From NCBI GenBank assembly GCA_024403855.1, contig JAKSRC010000007.1, positions 1-64,000 on the forward strand: a DNA stretch of 64,000 nt, read 5' to 3'. This document shows positions 50,025-58,938 of the stretch, piece by piece. The stretch is from Saccharofermentans sp. GTDB lineage: Bacteria > Bacillota > Clostridia > Saccharofermentanales > Saccharofermentanaceae. A program made the translations under genes and the position numbers. Numbering within the stretch: the stretch's first letter is position 1; each line of letters starts with the position of its first letter. The notes under the pieces were generated by a model. That model was not told the origin of the DNA, searched no databases, and worked only from the letters and a program-made list of their open reading frames with translations.

Positions 50025-51218
50025 TCACTGCTTCTGAGCTTTGTATTTCTTTCTTACCATCAATACGCAGATTACAAGGACGATTGGAAATCCTATTCCG
50101 GCAAGTACGCCCACTTTCAGATCTTCACCGAATTTCTGGGAGATATTACCGACAATAGCAGGACCAGTGGCACCGCCTAAGTCGCCGGCAAGAGCGAGAA
50201 AAGCAAACATTGCAGTTCCACCCTTAGGCAATACTCTTGACGATATGCTGATTGAGCCGGGCCACATAATTCCAACTGTAAATCCACACAAAGCACAGCC
50301 GACAAGACCCAATACCGGGAATGGTGACAAGCCGGCGATCAGATAGCAGATAAGGCACATGATGCCGGAGAATACCATGAATATGGTGAGGTCGACCTTT
50401 TCGCCGTATTTGCCATAGAGTACGCGGCTGATTCCCATGCAAATTGCAAAGCCGCAAGGACCGGCAAGATCACCGACAGTTTTAGATACATGAAGTGCTG
50501 ATTCTGCGAAGGCTGAAGCCCATTGTGCCATGGAGATCTCTGAAGCGCCGGCACAAACCATAAGCACAATAAATACCCAGAACAGTCGGGTTTTAAATAA
50601 TTTGCCCATAGTCATGCCGTTACCGTCTTCGACAAGCTTCTCGATAGGACATGTCGCAAAATTATAGATGTTATAAAGCGGAATTACTGACCAGATAAGT
50701 GCAAGAATCTTCCAGTTTTCGATTCCGAAAACTGCGAAAAATAACGTAGATCCAAGGATTACACCTACTGAGCCCCAGCAATAGAATGAATGAAGCAGAC
50801 TCATTGTTCCTTCTTTGTTCTCAAAGGGGCAGGCTTCAACGATAGGGCTTACAAGAACTTCCGTAAGGCCGCTTCCAATTGCATAAATGACTACGCTGAT
50901 AATGATTCCTACAAAAGGGTTGCCTGTAATTTCAGGTAAAAACGCTAATCCTGCAAGGCCCAGACCGGAGGTTACTTCTGCTGCAACAACACAAGTTCTG
51001 TATCCGATATAATCAACGATCTTGGCACACAAAAGATCCACTATTAACTGTGTAAAAAAGAATACAGTAGATATCAATGCCAGACTGCTGAAAGATATTC
51101 CATATGATCTATGAAATGTGATAAACAGCAGTGGCACAAAATTTGCACATATAGCTTGTGTAACAAATCCCAAGTAACAAGCAATCAGAGTCTTTCTGTA
51201 TTTTTTAGCAGTATCCAT
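50025..51218 (-). CDS. MFS transporter
   Basis: Major-facilitator transporter of 397 residues with 12 predicted helices and a central cytoplasmic loop (about 195-215). The N-terminal YRKTLIACYLGFVTQAICANFVPLLFITFHRSYGIS and a later GxxxGPxxxG-like GDLGGATGPAIVGNI fit the sugar/FucP-type permeases of Clostridia. There is no adjacent sugar enzyme, so its substrate is unknown. The 49883-50024 interval holds only AT-rich sequence. Confidence 0.85.
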   Translation of the reverse strand: MDTAKKYRKTLIACYLGFVTQAICANFVPLLFITFHRSYGISFSSLALISTVFFFTQLIVDLLCAKIVDYIGYRTCVVAAEVTSGLGLAGLAFLPEITGNPFVGIIISVVIYAIGSGLTEVLVSPIVEACPFENKEGTMSLLHSFYCWGSVGVILGSTLFFAVFGIENWKILALIWSVIPLYNIYNFATCPIEKLVEDGNGMTMGKLFKTRLFWVFIVLMVCAGASEISMAQWASAFAESALHVSKTVGDLAGPCGFAICMGISRVLYGKYGEKVDLTIFMVFSGIMCLICYLIAGLSPFPVLGLVGCALCGFTVGIMWPGSISISSRVLPKGGTAMFAFLALAGDLGGATGPAIVGNISQKFGEDLKVGVLAGIGFPIVLVICVLMVRKKYKAQKQ

Positions 51219-51244
51219 ATTAATCTCTTTGCACTTTCAAACAA

Positions 51245-51835
51245 TCACAATAAGCTCAACGTTACTGTTATGCTTCCGCTTCCAAGTGCTTCTTCCCAAT
51301 TGGTCAGGTCATCGATTTTTCCAAGCCTTGTATAACTCCAGGAATTACTACCGTAGAACATAACTATATTGCTGCCGTTATAAAGAACTATGTCGCCTTT
51401 TTGCGTCGTAGTCTGTTTGTCACTTCTTGTTAGGCTTTTTCCCAGAGGACCGACTTTTTCGAATCCGGAATAGTCATCAAGTTCAAGTACCAGTGGTGCC
51501 TCTTCAAGCATTTGGAATAATTCATTTGCAGCAGTAGTCTTTTCGAGAGTTGCTGTGAATTTATAATCACCAATCTGAATACATATCTTGTCTGTGATTT
51601 TTTCCACCTGGCTTGTCTCCTCCGAATAAATAGTCTGAGTTGTAAACTCTTCTGTTGTATTCTCAGTCTGAGATGTTTCCTGCGACTGTTCTTCGGAAAC
51701 AATTTCCTGAACAGTTTCACTATTCGTTTGGGATGTTTCCTGTGAAGGCGCTGCCGCACAGCATGTTAACAGCGTAGTAAAAACTAGAATCAATACAAAG
51801 TTGGCAATCTTTCTAATGCGTTCTGACATAAACAT
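51245..51835 (-). CDS. Lipoprotein with cyclophilin-like domain
   Basis: Secreted lipoprotein of about 196 residues. The start at 51835 gives MFMSERIRKIANFVLILVFTTLLTC, a signal peptide with lipobox LLTC; an upstream in-frame codon at 51895 would add 20 residues without a signal-like sequence. A Ser/Thr/Glu/Gln-rich linker follows (about 30-80), then a cyclophilin-like beta-barrel (TDKICIQIGDYKFTATLEKTTAANELFQMLEEAPLVLELDDYSGFEKVGPLGKSL and GDIVLYNGSNIVMFYGSNSWSYTRLGKI). Such domains lack the prolyl isomerase residues. The role is unknown, probably in the cell envelope. It starts 66 bases after the 51901-52398 gene. Confidence 0.78.
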   Translation of the reverse strand: MFMSERIRKIANFVLILVFTTLLTCCAAAPSQETSQTNSETVQEIVSEEQSQETSQTENTTEEFTTQTIYSEETSQVEKITDKICIQIGDYKFTATLEKTTAANELFQMLEEAPLVLELDDYSGFEKVGPLGKSLTRSDKQTTTQKGDIVLYNGSNIVMFYGSNSWSYTRLGKIDDLTNWEEALGSGSITVTLSLL

Positions 51836-51900
51836 CTCTATCTCATAATTTATGAATGGGGTTGTTACCGCCACTTCTAAATACTTTTTCGTCAATAAAC

Positions 51901-52398
51901 TTAATAGGCAATATCCTTGTAGCCTACTTCATCGACTTCTTCGTCAACAAGTCTTACAGCGACGCCATTGTCATCAAGGTCTTCCCCACCCCAGTCACGA
52001 TTGAAGCAGAGAGTAATTGTTCTTTCGCCGTCCATCAGAAATTCAGGCGGGATAACAATAGATTCCAGATGAACATTTAAAGCTACATCCGCTCTGGTCT
52101 CAATATCAGGCCACCATGTCTTGAATTCTTCTTCATCAGAAGGGCCATACGCGCCCTTTTCTTCTTTGTTGTAGTAATTAATAATGCTGTCGGCAACAGC
52201 TTCCTGGACTTCATCCCATTTTTTCATTAATGAGATATATGCCTCATACTGAACATCAGAGATACCATCCTCTTCGTCCTCTGCCTGAATTAGGATTCTC
52301 ACCTCTGATTCTTCACCAAAACATTTTATAGTTTTTCCTGAAACAGTCTCAAAGAGTCCATAATCGTGATTCAGTTCACCAAACACTTTATCGATCAT
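51901..52398 (-). CDS. Acidic DUF6985/DUF2004-like cytoplasmic protein
   Basis: Acidic protein of 165 residues without signal or membrane segment. Recognisable segments are FGELNHDYGLFETVSGKTIKCFGEESEVRILIQAEDEEDGISDVQYEAYISLMKKW and RTITLCFNRDWGGEDLDDNGVAVRL, resembling DUF6985/DUF2004 proteins often linked with polymorphic-toxin immunity loci. No toxin is nearby. The assignment is tentative. Confidence 0.6.
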   Translation of the reverse strand: MIDKVFGELNHDYGLFETVSGKTIKCFGEESEVRILIQAEDEEDGISDVQYEAYISLMKKWDEVQEAVADSIINYYNKEEKGAYGPSDEEEFKTWWPDIETRADVALNVHLESIVIPPEFLMDGERTITLCFNRDWGGEDLDDNGVAVRLVDEEVDEVGYKDIAY

Positions 52399-52491
52399 AA
52401 ATCATTCACCTTTTCTTAGATTCGAAAACAAGTACAACACTGCCTGTTTTTCTTCAGTTAAATCGTAGCACAAATAGTCATTTTCTTTTCA

Positions 52492-52926
52492 TTAAAGCCA
52501 TTGAACAAATGCGGTCTTATCCGAGCTGTTATAACCAGCGTTCTCGTAAAATCTGAGTGTAGATTCTCTTTTCGAACCCGTAAGAAGCATCATCTTATAG
52601 CAGTTATCTTTGAGAGCAATTTCCTTCGCATAGTTGAGGCATTCTGTCGCATAACCCTTGCCACGATAGTTCTCATTTGTGACGACATTTTCTACGAATG
52701 CATAAGGTCTGATACCTCTTGTAAGGTTCGGAATAATTACGCAGACACATGATGCGACTATTTTGCCATCAACTTCTTTAACGATGATGTGATGGTTCTT
52801 ATCTGAGATTATCTCATCCCATGTTTTGCTTAAATGCTCAGTCATCTCAGGGATGGAATCTTCATGCAAATACAAGTATAAATTCAGAAGTTCATTCAAT
52901 TCTTCCTGTCTGATTTCCCTTACCAT
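52492..52926 (-). CDS. GNAT-family acetyltransferase
   Basis: GNAT of 144 residues with motif A VENVVTNENYRGKGYATECLNYAKEIAL (RGKGYA core) and a C-terminal FYENAGYNSSDKTAFVQWL. The substrate is unknown. It lies 45 bases after the MarR stop, so the two are likely co-transcribed and under MarR control. Confidence 0.86.
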   Translation of the reverse strand: MVREIRQEELNELLNLYLYLHEDSIPEMTEHLSKTWDEIISDKNHHIIVKEVDGKIVASCVCVIIPNLTRGIRPYAFVENVVTNENYRGKGYATECLNYAKEIALKDNCYKMMLLTGSKRESTLRFYENAGYNSSDKTAFVQWL

Positions 52927-52971
52927 TCAAGTGCCTCTTTTCGAGATATATAAATCACTATCTTCAAACTC

Positions 52972-53445
52972 TTATTCGAGTCCATTCATGTTCTTCTCAA
53001 TCGCTTCTATCGTTTTAATTGTTGTTTGAATCTGTTCTTCTGTGATTCCGGCAAACATCTTCTCCATGATAACGTCAGTCTCATAGTTGTTCTTGGTACA
53101 GAATTCTTTGCAATGTTCTGTCAATCTGATTCTGTGCTTACGCTTATCTTCAGAATCAGCATATATCTCAACAAAACCTCTTTCTACGAGCTTGATCAGA
53201 ATCTGCTTAACATTCTGATGAGATGATCCTACCATGTCTGCAATCTGATTAAGGGTCGGATCTTCTTTACACAAGCTTATGCAGATAATCAGGTAAAACT
53301 GCTTCCAGCTAATCTCTTTCATCTGGGCATCTGCCATCGCCTGAAAACGGTTCTCAAAGGCACTCATAATGCCAAGCAGATAATAAGCAGACGTCATTCC
53401 TATCATGTTTGCATTATCATCTTTGTTTACTTCATCTATAAGCAT
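52972..53445 (-). CDS. MarR-family transcriptional regulator
   Basis: Winged-helix regulator of 157 residues. The recognition region is DPTLNQIADMVGSSHQNVKQILIKLVERGFVEIYADSEDKRKHRIRLTEHCKEF, including the MarR wing with its D-x-R-x-x-x-x-LT pattern. It is likely a dimeric repressor of its own operon (with the GNAT) through the palindrome just upstream. The ATG has AAGGAGGC as ribosome site. The HD-GYP gene diverges and may be co-regulated. Confidence 0.88.
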   Translation of the reverse strand: MLIDEVNKDDNANMIGMTSAYYLLGIMSAFENRFQAMADAQMKEISWKQFYLIICISLCKEDPTLNQIADMVGSSHQNVKQILIKLVERGFVEIYADSEDKRKHRIRLTEHCKEFCTKNNYETDVIMEKMFAGITEEQIQTTIKTIEAIEKNMNGLE

Positions 53446-53464
53446 AAGCAGCCTCCTTATGTAA

Positions 53465-53494
53465 GATGTTACCTTTTAAGAAAAATGTAACATC
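53465..53494. promoter_or_regulatory. 30-base palindrome, likely MarR operator
   Basis: GATGTTAC (53465-53472) and GTAACATC (53487-53494) are perfect inverted repeats with inner symmetry TTTT..AAAA, so nearly the whole 30 bases is palindromic. It lies 20 bases upstream of the marR ATG, between it and the divergent HD-GYP gene. Position and symmetry are typical of autoregulatory MarR sites. Confidence 0.6.
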
Positions 53495-53606
53495 CTTCCA
53501 TTTTTGAGTCAACCACTTAGTTCTGTTAAAGGTCTTACAGTTGCACTTTCGTTTGAATATAATATATAAATAAATCCAAGACAAACTTAAGAAAGAAAAT
53601 CACAAC

Positions 53607-54932
53607 ATGTTAGATAGAATTTTCGCTTTGTGGGATTCACTTCTCCAGCTGACAGCAATGATAGTAATTGCAAGATATGTTTTCTTTGAAAAACCGCTTT
53701 CTCCCAAGAAACAGAAGATTTTCTATGCGGTTTCCTATTCGATTATTGTTATAAGTGAAATCTTTCTAACAGCAGATACAGTCTCGCTTTTGGCAATGCT
53801 TTTAATGGCACTGAATATTATCCTTGCGCGCAAGAAGAGAAAAGTACTCGGTGCACTTCTTGTTGTCCCTATCCTGGGAATCGCAGCGGGCCTTTTCATG
53901 CCGATTATGTATATGCCACGCGTCCTTTTCGAGTTAAATGGTACAGCCGGTTATATATATCAGGCCATCGTTTACGGTACACTGACAATACTTGCACTTA
54001 TTGCATTCTTTAACCGGAAGAGAATCAACAATTCACTCAATTATGATCCTGAGACAAGGACTCTTCACAAATGGGAAAGAACCCTTCTTATATTGATTGG
54101 AATCATACTGATTTTCGCAGTGAACTTCTTTGCTATTCCGGAATTGGATACGGCAAAAAATCCGGAAGAAACATATGCAGCACTGGTAACTACCATCTTC
54201 ATTATGGGACTCATCAGCCTCCTCATGGCAATCCTTGCAATAATCACTATCGTAGAAGGCAACAAACAGAGCTTTTACCAGAAGCGCGTTAATGATATGC
54301 AGTTCAACATCATTGTCATGATGGCTGACCTCGTCGAAAACAGAGACGCTAACACAGGCGGTCACATCAAGAGAACCGCGAAGTATGTTGAGATCATTGC
54401 CAAAAAGCTTAAGTCCATGGGCAAATTTCCAAATGAACTTACTAACGAATATATCGCAGACATCATCGTTGCCGCACCTCTTCATGACATCGGAAAGATT
54501 CATGTATCAGATCTTGTCTTAAACAAAAACGGCAGACTCAGCGACGAAGAATTTGAAATAATGAAATCACATGCTCCTGAAGGCAAAAACATCCTTGAGC
54601 ATGCAAGAGAACAGATCGGCGACTTCAGTTATCTGGACATCGCAGTTCAGATGGCAGGCTCACATCACGAATGGTGGGACGGCAATAAACGTGGTTATCC
54701 TCTCGGCACATCAGGAAACGATATTCCGCTTTCAGCAAGAATAATGGCCGTTGCCGATGTTTTCGATGCGCTTACATCCAAGCGCGTTTATAAAGAGCCT
54801 ATGCCTTCAGAAAAAGCATATTCGATCATCATGGAAGAGTCCGGCACACACTTCGACCCTGTAATCATCGAAGCATTTTGTGCAGCTAAGGACGAGATCA
54901 ACGAAGCACTCGACAAGTTCATGGCAGAATAA
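53607..54932 (+). CDS. Membrane HD-GYP domain c-di-GMP phosphodiesterase
   Basis: Protein of 441 residues with about six to seven N-terminal helices (1-215) and a C-terminal HD-GYP domain. Motifs: ENRDANTGGHIKRTAKY, PLHDIGKIHVSDLVLNKNGRLSDEEFEIMKSHAPEG, SHHEWWDGNKRGYPLG (the GYP) and RIMAVADVFDALTSKRVYKEP. All metal ligands appear present. It should degrade cyclic-di-GMP in response to a membrane signal. With the EAL protein at 4.3 kb it shows that this organism uses the messenger. It is followed 14 bases later by the PLC-like gene. Confidence 0.92.
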   Translation: MLDRIFALWDSLLQLTAMIVIARYVFFEKPLSPKKQKIFYAVSYSIIVISEIFLTADTVSLLAMLLMALNIILARKKRKVLGALLVVPILGIAAGLFMPIMYMPRVLFELNGTAGYIYQAIVYGTLTILALIAFFNRKRINNSLNYDPETRTLHKWERTLLILIGIILIFAVNFFAIPELDTAKNPEETYAALVTTIFIMGLISLLMAILAIITIVEGNKQSFYQKRVNDMQFNIIVMMADLVENRDANTGGHIKRTAKYVEIIAKKLKSMGKFPNELTNEYIADIIVAAPLHDIGKIHVSDLVLNKNGRLSDEEFEIMKSHAPEGKNILEHAREQIGDFSYLDIAVQMAGSHHEWWDGNKRGYPLGTSGNDIPLSARIMAVADVFDALTSKRVYKEPMPSEKAYSIIMEESGTHFDPVIIEAFCAAKDEINEALDKFMAE

Positions 54933-54946
54933 GGAGAGATTGATTA

Positions 54947-55570
54947 ATGTGTGACTGGAATACCCATTTATACTGTGCTCACAAGGTCAATCAGCACCTG
55001 AAATTTGAAGGACAGGAACTGGATATGTTTCTGTTCGGTAATTTACTGCCGGATGTCAATATGGGCTGGATTATCGCGCCGGAAGTGCGTTTGGAACAAT
55101 GTTACACTCACTTTGACGGCATGGGACAGGAGTATTTTTGGGCTCCTCAGAGATTCTACGAGAAATACAAAGAGGCAATCGATTCAATAGATCCTTTGCA
55201 TTTGGGATATCTCTTTCATCTATGGATGGATGTCGCCAACATGACGTATTTTGTGAATAAGATTCCCATGTCACAGATGATTTCCGACTACCACAAAGTC
55301 AGAGAACTTAAGTGGAAAGACACCAGTATCTTTATCAGAAATCACAAGTTCACATTATCAGATAACAATGTTAATTCCATCGTATCTCATGCGAAAGCGA
55401 TTGATGAGGTGAATATAACCGGAAACGATTTGCTTAAAGTCGTCGACTATATAAATGAAGGAACGCGAGAATTCGCAGCTGACAGTTATCAGTTGTATTC
55501 TGAAAAAGAATTAGCTGATTTTTACGAGAGTATCTGCTCTGATTTTATCTCCTGGCTTGCAAAAATCTGA
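54947..55570 (+). CDS. Zinc-dependent phospholipase C-like hydrolase
   Basis: Protein of 207 residues resembling the zinc-dependent phospholipase C/S1-P1 nuclease-like helical family. Likely metal ligands lie in NTHLYCAHKVNQH, FLFGNLLPDVNMG, CYTHFDGMGQ and LGYLFHLWMDV. No signal peptide is visible. It shares a transcript with the HD-GYP gene. The natural substrate is unknown. Confidence 0.7.
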   Translation: MCDWNTHLYCAHKVNQHLKFEGQELDMFLFGNLLPDVNMGWIIAPEVRLEQCYTHFDGMGQEYFWAPQRFYEKYKEAIDSIDPLHLGYLFHLWMDVANMTYFVNKIPMSQMISDYHKVRELKWKDTSIFIRNHKFTLSDNNVNSIVSHAKAIDEVNITGNDLLKVVDYINEGTREFAADSYQLYSEKELADFYESICSDFISWLAKI

Positions 55571-55588
55571 GCAATACAGATGCAAGGA

Positions 55589-56206
55589 TCACTCCTTCGT
55601 TGCAACTAATGCTCCTACCGGAGCTAATCCGCCATCAATTAGATGCAAAGCTTCGACTTTGAATCCATATTCGGTAATAAACGTTGTAAAGCTATCTCTA
55701 TCCCACTCTCTATAAGTTTTGAAACCGGTAAGCGACATCATTTTCCGTCTGGTCTTGCTGGCTTTTCCCTCGACCCAAAGAAATGTCGGTGCATATAAAA
55801 TTCCGCCGGGCTTTATTACACGACAAATCTCTGACATAGCCTTTTCGGGTTCCGGCATAATATGCAAAGCATTTGAGATTACGACACAGTCAAATTCGGA
55901 ATCGCCATAAGAAAGATTTGTCGCATCTGCTACGTAAAAACTCAATTTATCAGATACAGTTCTTTTCTTTGCATGTTCAATCATCTTCTCGGAGAAGTCA
56001 GTTGCAATCCAATTGTTAACACTGTCAGCAAGCTTTACTGAAAGCTGACCGGAACCACAGGCCAGTTCAAGAACATTCATGTCAGGCTTAAGATAGACGC
56101 GAATTTTTTCACAGATATCGGCATAAAACTTCTTATCTGATTCCATCAAAGGTGCATATATCTTGGCTATCTTCTGCCAGTATCCTTTATTAGTTGAATC
56201 TTTCAA
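55589..56206 (-). CDS. Class I SAM-dependent methyltransferase
   Basis: Methyltransferase of 205 residues with motif I MNVLELACGSGQLSVKLADSV (about 49-69), ATDFSEKMIEHAKKR, SEFDCVVISNALHIMPEPEKAMSEICRVIKPGGILYAPTFLW. It resembles phosphatidylethanolamine or small-lipid methyltransferases of the UbiE/PmtA-like type only at the family level. It stands alone, converging on the PLC-like gene. Confidence 0.87.
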   Translation of the reverse strand: MKDSTNKGYWQKIAKIYAPLMESDKKFYADICEKIRVYLKPDMNVLELACGSGQLSVKLADSVNNWIATDFSEKMIEHAKKRTVSDKLSFYVADATNLSYGDSEFDCVVISNALHIMPEPEKAMSEICRVIKPGGILYAPTFLWVEGKASKTRRKMMSLTGFKTYREWDRDSFTTFITEYGFKVEALHLIDGGLAPVGALVATKE

Positions 56207-56254
56207 ATCAATACCACCGGATCAAAACAATCCATCTTACAGTTTATGAACTTC

Positions 56255-56872
56255 TTAACGGATAAAATTCGTAAATGCTCTCGGTTCTTCTTCAGGCAAA
56301 CCGAACTTTTCTTTTCCAAGTTCAATGCTCTTCATGAGGAAGGTCATATTGCGTGCAAGAACTCTCATGGTGCGCTTGCCTTCTTCATCCGCATTAGCAT
56401 CACCGGGTGCACCGCCATGGATATTGTTCCAATACTGGCTGGATGCGACAGGCATGCCGCTTATTGTAAAGAACTTGTTGAGTTCATCAAATGTCGCAGT
56501 GCAGCCACCACGTCTTGCACAGACAACGCTTGCGCCGACCTTCATTGTCTTATCGAAATGAGTGCTGTAGAAAAGCCTTGCAAGAAGTGCCATCAATGTA
56601 GCATTGGCTGACGCATAGTAAACAGGGCTCGCTATTACAAGTCCGTCTGCTTCTTCGAACTTCTTAGCGATCTCGTTTACTTCATCGTCGAAAACACACT
56701 TGCCTGACTCAGAACATTTTCCACAAGCAATACATCCTCTTATATCTTTGTTGCCTACAACGATCGTCTCAAATTCCACGCCCTCAGATGCAAAGACTTT
56801 TTCCATTTCTTTAATAGCAAGCGCTGTATTTCCGTTTGCTCTCGGACTTCCGTTAAGTATCAGAACTTTCAT
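56255..56872 (-). CDS. Flavodoxin-fold NAD(P)H-dependent oxidoreductase
   Basis: FMN-binding oxidoreductase of about 205 residues. The phosphate loop is LILNGSPRANGNTALAI, followed by a Cys-rich insert IRGCIACGKCSESGKCVFDDEV that may hold an iron-sulfur cluster, and SPVYYASANATLMALLARLF. This is the iron-sulfur flavoprotein-like group common in anaerobes. An in-frame ATG at 56890 adds six residues, but AGAAGG precedes the ATG at 56872. The acceptor is unknown. Confidence 0.85.
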   Translation of the reverse strand: MKVLILNGSPRANGNTALAIKEMEKVFASEGVEFETIVVGNKDIRGCIACGKCSESGKCVFDDEVNEIAKKFEEADGLVIASPVYYASANATLMALLARLFYSTHFDKTMKVGASVVCARRGGCTATFDELNKFFTISGMPVASSQYWNNIHGGAPGDANADEEGKRTMRVLARNMTFLMKSIELGKEKFGLPEEEPRAFTNFIR

Positions 56873-56931
56873 TTTCGAACCTTCTTTCATCGATAACTAA
56901 TTATAACCGCAAAATTACTTATCTTATGTGG

Positions 56932-57888
56932 TTATATCCTTGGAACGTATGCTCCACAGAATGGGCAATCGCTCATAGCACCTTTGACTACAGGTCTTCC
57001 ACATTCTTCGCAGACATCCTCTTTGTACCAGGGTTCCCACTTCTTAGCATTCTTAAATCTCTTGTTTTTTAACATAACACCTACTAAGATCGGAACAGTA
57101 ACAACAGAGATCGCTACAACAACTAAAGCCGGACCTATTATGTCAAAATCCCAGAAGCCCCTTAATATTCTGGGTGTCAGATATTCAAAAGCCTCTATCA
57201 AAGAACCTTCGACTGAATATTCACCACTTTCAAAATTCTTATGAAGTCTTCGTCCGAATGCATCAGCGGCACCCTTCGTCAGAACAGGATCAGTATAATT
57301 TCCCTGCATTCCTTCCCAAGCAAAGCCTTCCGCACCTTCATCGTCGACGGAATAAACGATAAGCCAGTGATATTCGTCCTTGAATCTTTTTGTATATGCA
57401 GAGTAAGCATATCTGCTGAGAGTACCGCTGGTATTACCGATTTTGACATGTTTCCACTCAGAATGTTTTACAGTAAGCAGAGCAGGAATTATTCCCGTTT
57501 CATCGTAGAAATCTTCGAAAACCTTATATAACTCATCCGTATCTTCTAAGATGTTTGCATTATCTTCGATTACGATTCCGATATCGCTTTTCGAATCGAT
57601 TTTCTCGTTATTGAAATCTTTGATACCGGGGGCCAACAATCCGATAAAAATAATCAGGAAGGAAAGAATCGTTATAATAATAGCAAAACCTGAGCCATCC
57701 TTATTGTATGGTCCATCAGCATAGACATAGCGAAGTCTTCTGCCACGATAGTAGTAATATCTGTTAGCTCCCGCGAACGGACGGTTGCTGTAACGTGTTC
57801 CTCCGCCGCCGGAAGAACTGCTTCCATGAAAGCCTCCACCACTGTGGAAACCGCCTCCATGAAATCCACCGCCTGATGAATGTGGCAT
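56932..57888 (-). CDS. TPM-like membrane protein with N-terminal Gly/His tract and C-terminal zinc ribbon
   Basis: Protein of 318 residues. It begins with a tract of Gly, His and Ser (GGGFHGGGFHSGGGFHG), has a membrane helix at about 68-90, a TPM-like extracytoplasmic domain (IVIEDNANILEDTDELYKVFEDFYDETGIIPALLTVKHSEWK), a second helix (about 246-268) and ends in a zinc ribbon CEECGRPVVKGAMSDCPFCGAYVP. The upstream in-frame start at 57912 adds eight residues, but AGGAGG is seven bases before the ATG at 57888. It resembles the 9.0-11.1 kb zinc-ribbon and TPM genes fused into one product. Confidence 0.78.
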   Translation of the reverse strand: MPHSSGGGFHGGGFHSGGGFHGSSSSGGGGTRYSNRPFAGANRYYYYRGRRLRYVYADGPYNKDGSGFAIIITILSFLIIFIGLLAPGIKDFNNEKIDSKSDIGIVIEDNANILEDTDELYKVFEDFYDETGIIPALLTVKHSEWKHVKIGNTSGTLSRYAYSAYTKRFKDEYHWLIVYSVDDEGAEGFAWEGMQGNYTDPVLTKGAADAFGRRLHKNFESGEYSVEGSLIEAFEYLTPRILRGFWDFDIIGPALVVVAISVVTVPILVGVMLKNKRFKNAKKWEPWYKEDVCEECGRPVVKGAMSDCPFCGAYVPRI

Positions 57889-57975
57889 TATCCCCCTCCT
57901 GCTACAACGCAATTTACGAACACATTATACAGTTTGTTTTAAGAAATCTAAAAATGACGTTTCAGATATATCGGA

Positions 57976-58527
57976 TCACACTTTGCGGAAAAGCTTCTTC
58001 ATCACTTTCGACACGGGAATATATAAGATGAGCATCAGGACAAAGTTGCCGATACCATGAGTAATGTCCCACGGAATTCCTGCAACCCACCAGGCAATCT
58101 GAACAGAAAAAGCTTCCTTTATGCCACCTGAGGACAATCCGATAAAGAAATACGGGAAGCTGCATAAAAAGCCAAATGAGAGGCCGAAAACGCACGATAG
58201 AACGCTCCAGAAGATGCAGGAGTCTATGCGTTTGAATAACCAGGTTAATAATCCAAGAAGCGGCCATGTATATAAGTACATAACCCACCAGATTCCGAAC
58301 CCATAAAGGCACCCTTCAACCAATATGAATGCGGGTATGACAAGATAAGTTTTTCGCCCATAGAAAAGCATGAACATAATTATCCAGAAGCTTGTAAGTT
58401 CTATATTAGGCAGAAAAAGCAGCCCTGATTTGCATACTTCAATCAGGGCTACCATGAAAGCTATGTAAGCTATATCGCGAGCTGAAAAAGCTTTATTTTG
58501 TGTATTCGATTCTGAAGACATCGCCAT
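57976..58527 (-). CDS. ECF-type transporter S component
   Basis: Membrane protein of 183 residues with six helices and the typical AFSARDIAYIAFMVALIEVCK start followed by NIELTSFWIIMFMLFYGRKTYLVIPAFILVEG, the pattern of energy-coupling-factor substrate-binding subunits. ECF S proteins bind vitamins and use a shared EcfAAT module coded elsewhere. It overlaps the DUF4430 gene by 35 bases and follows the B12-dependent methionine genes, so cobalamin or a precursor is the likely cargo. That substrate is inferred from context. Confidence 0.8.
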   Translation of the reverse strand: MAMSSESNTQNKAFSARDIAYIAFMVALIEVCKSGLLFLPNIELTSFWIIMFMLFYGRKTYLVIPAFILVEGCLYGFGIWWVMYLYTWPLLGLLTWLFKRIDSCIFWSVLSCVFGLSFGFLCSFPYFFIGLSSGGIKEAFSVQIAWWVAGIPWDITHGIGNFVLMLILYIPVSKVMKKLFRKV

Positions 58528-58888
58528 CTGCTACAGGCTGTGAATCAACACCGTAATTGCAATATTCGTCATTGACGTAGAAAGCCCAATAAGACTGATC
58601 TACATTGTAATCAGCGGTTACACCGTTTATCTCGACGACCATCAGGCCATAATCACTCTCATCTCCGGAGAAAGTCAAACCTTTAGCTTCTTCCATTGCC
58701 TGTCTGAGATATTCAGCATCAGTATTAACATCGTAAACCTTGGTCTCACCTGCGTTATCAACAACGCGGATTTCAATGTTCTTACTACCCTTAGCAGTCT
58801 TCGGCTTCAACAGGAAATAACCTGCAACGAGAGCTGCAATAAGCACTACCGGGATCAACAACAATAAAAGTTTCTTTTTGTTCTTCAT
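58493..58888 (-). CDS. DUF4430 extracellular protein
   Basis: Secreted or membrane-tethered protein of 131 residues: signal/anchor helix KKLLLLLIPVVLIAALVAGYFLL (about 4-26), then a DUF4430 domain with YDVNTDAEYLRQAMEEAKGLTFSGDESDYGLMVVEINGVTADYNVDQSYWAFYVNDEYCNYGVDSQPVADGDVFRIEYTK. DUF4430 resembles the C-terminal beta-domain of transcobalamin/intrinsic factor. Its coupling to an ECF S gene suggests that it presents a cobamide to the transporter. No lipobox is seen. Confidence 0.82.
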   Translation of the reverse strand: MKNKKKLLLLLIPVVLIAALVAGYFLLKPKTAKGSKNIEIRVVDNAGETKVYDVNTDAEYLRQAMEEAKGLTFSGDESDYGLMVVEINGVTADYNVDQSYWAFYVNDEYCNYGVDSQPVADGDVFRIEYTK

Positions 58889-58938
58889 AAAAAATTCTCC
58901 TTTGGGTTCATATAATTAAAAGTTCCGAAAAGAACTTA

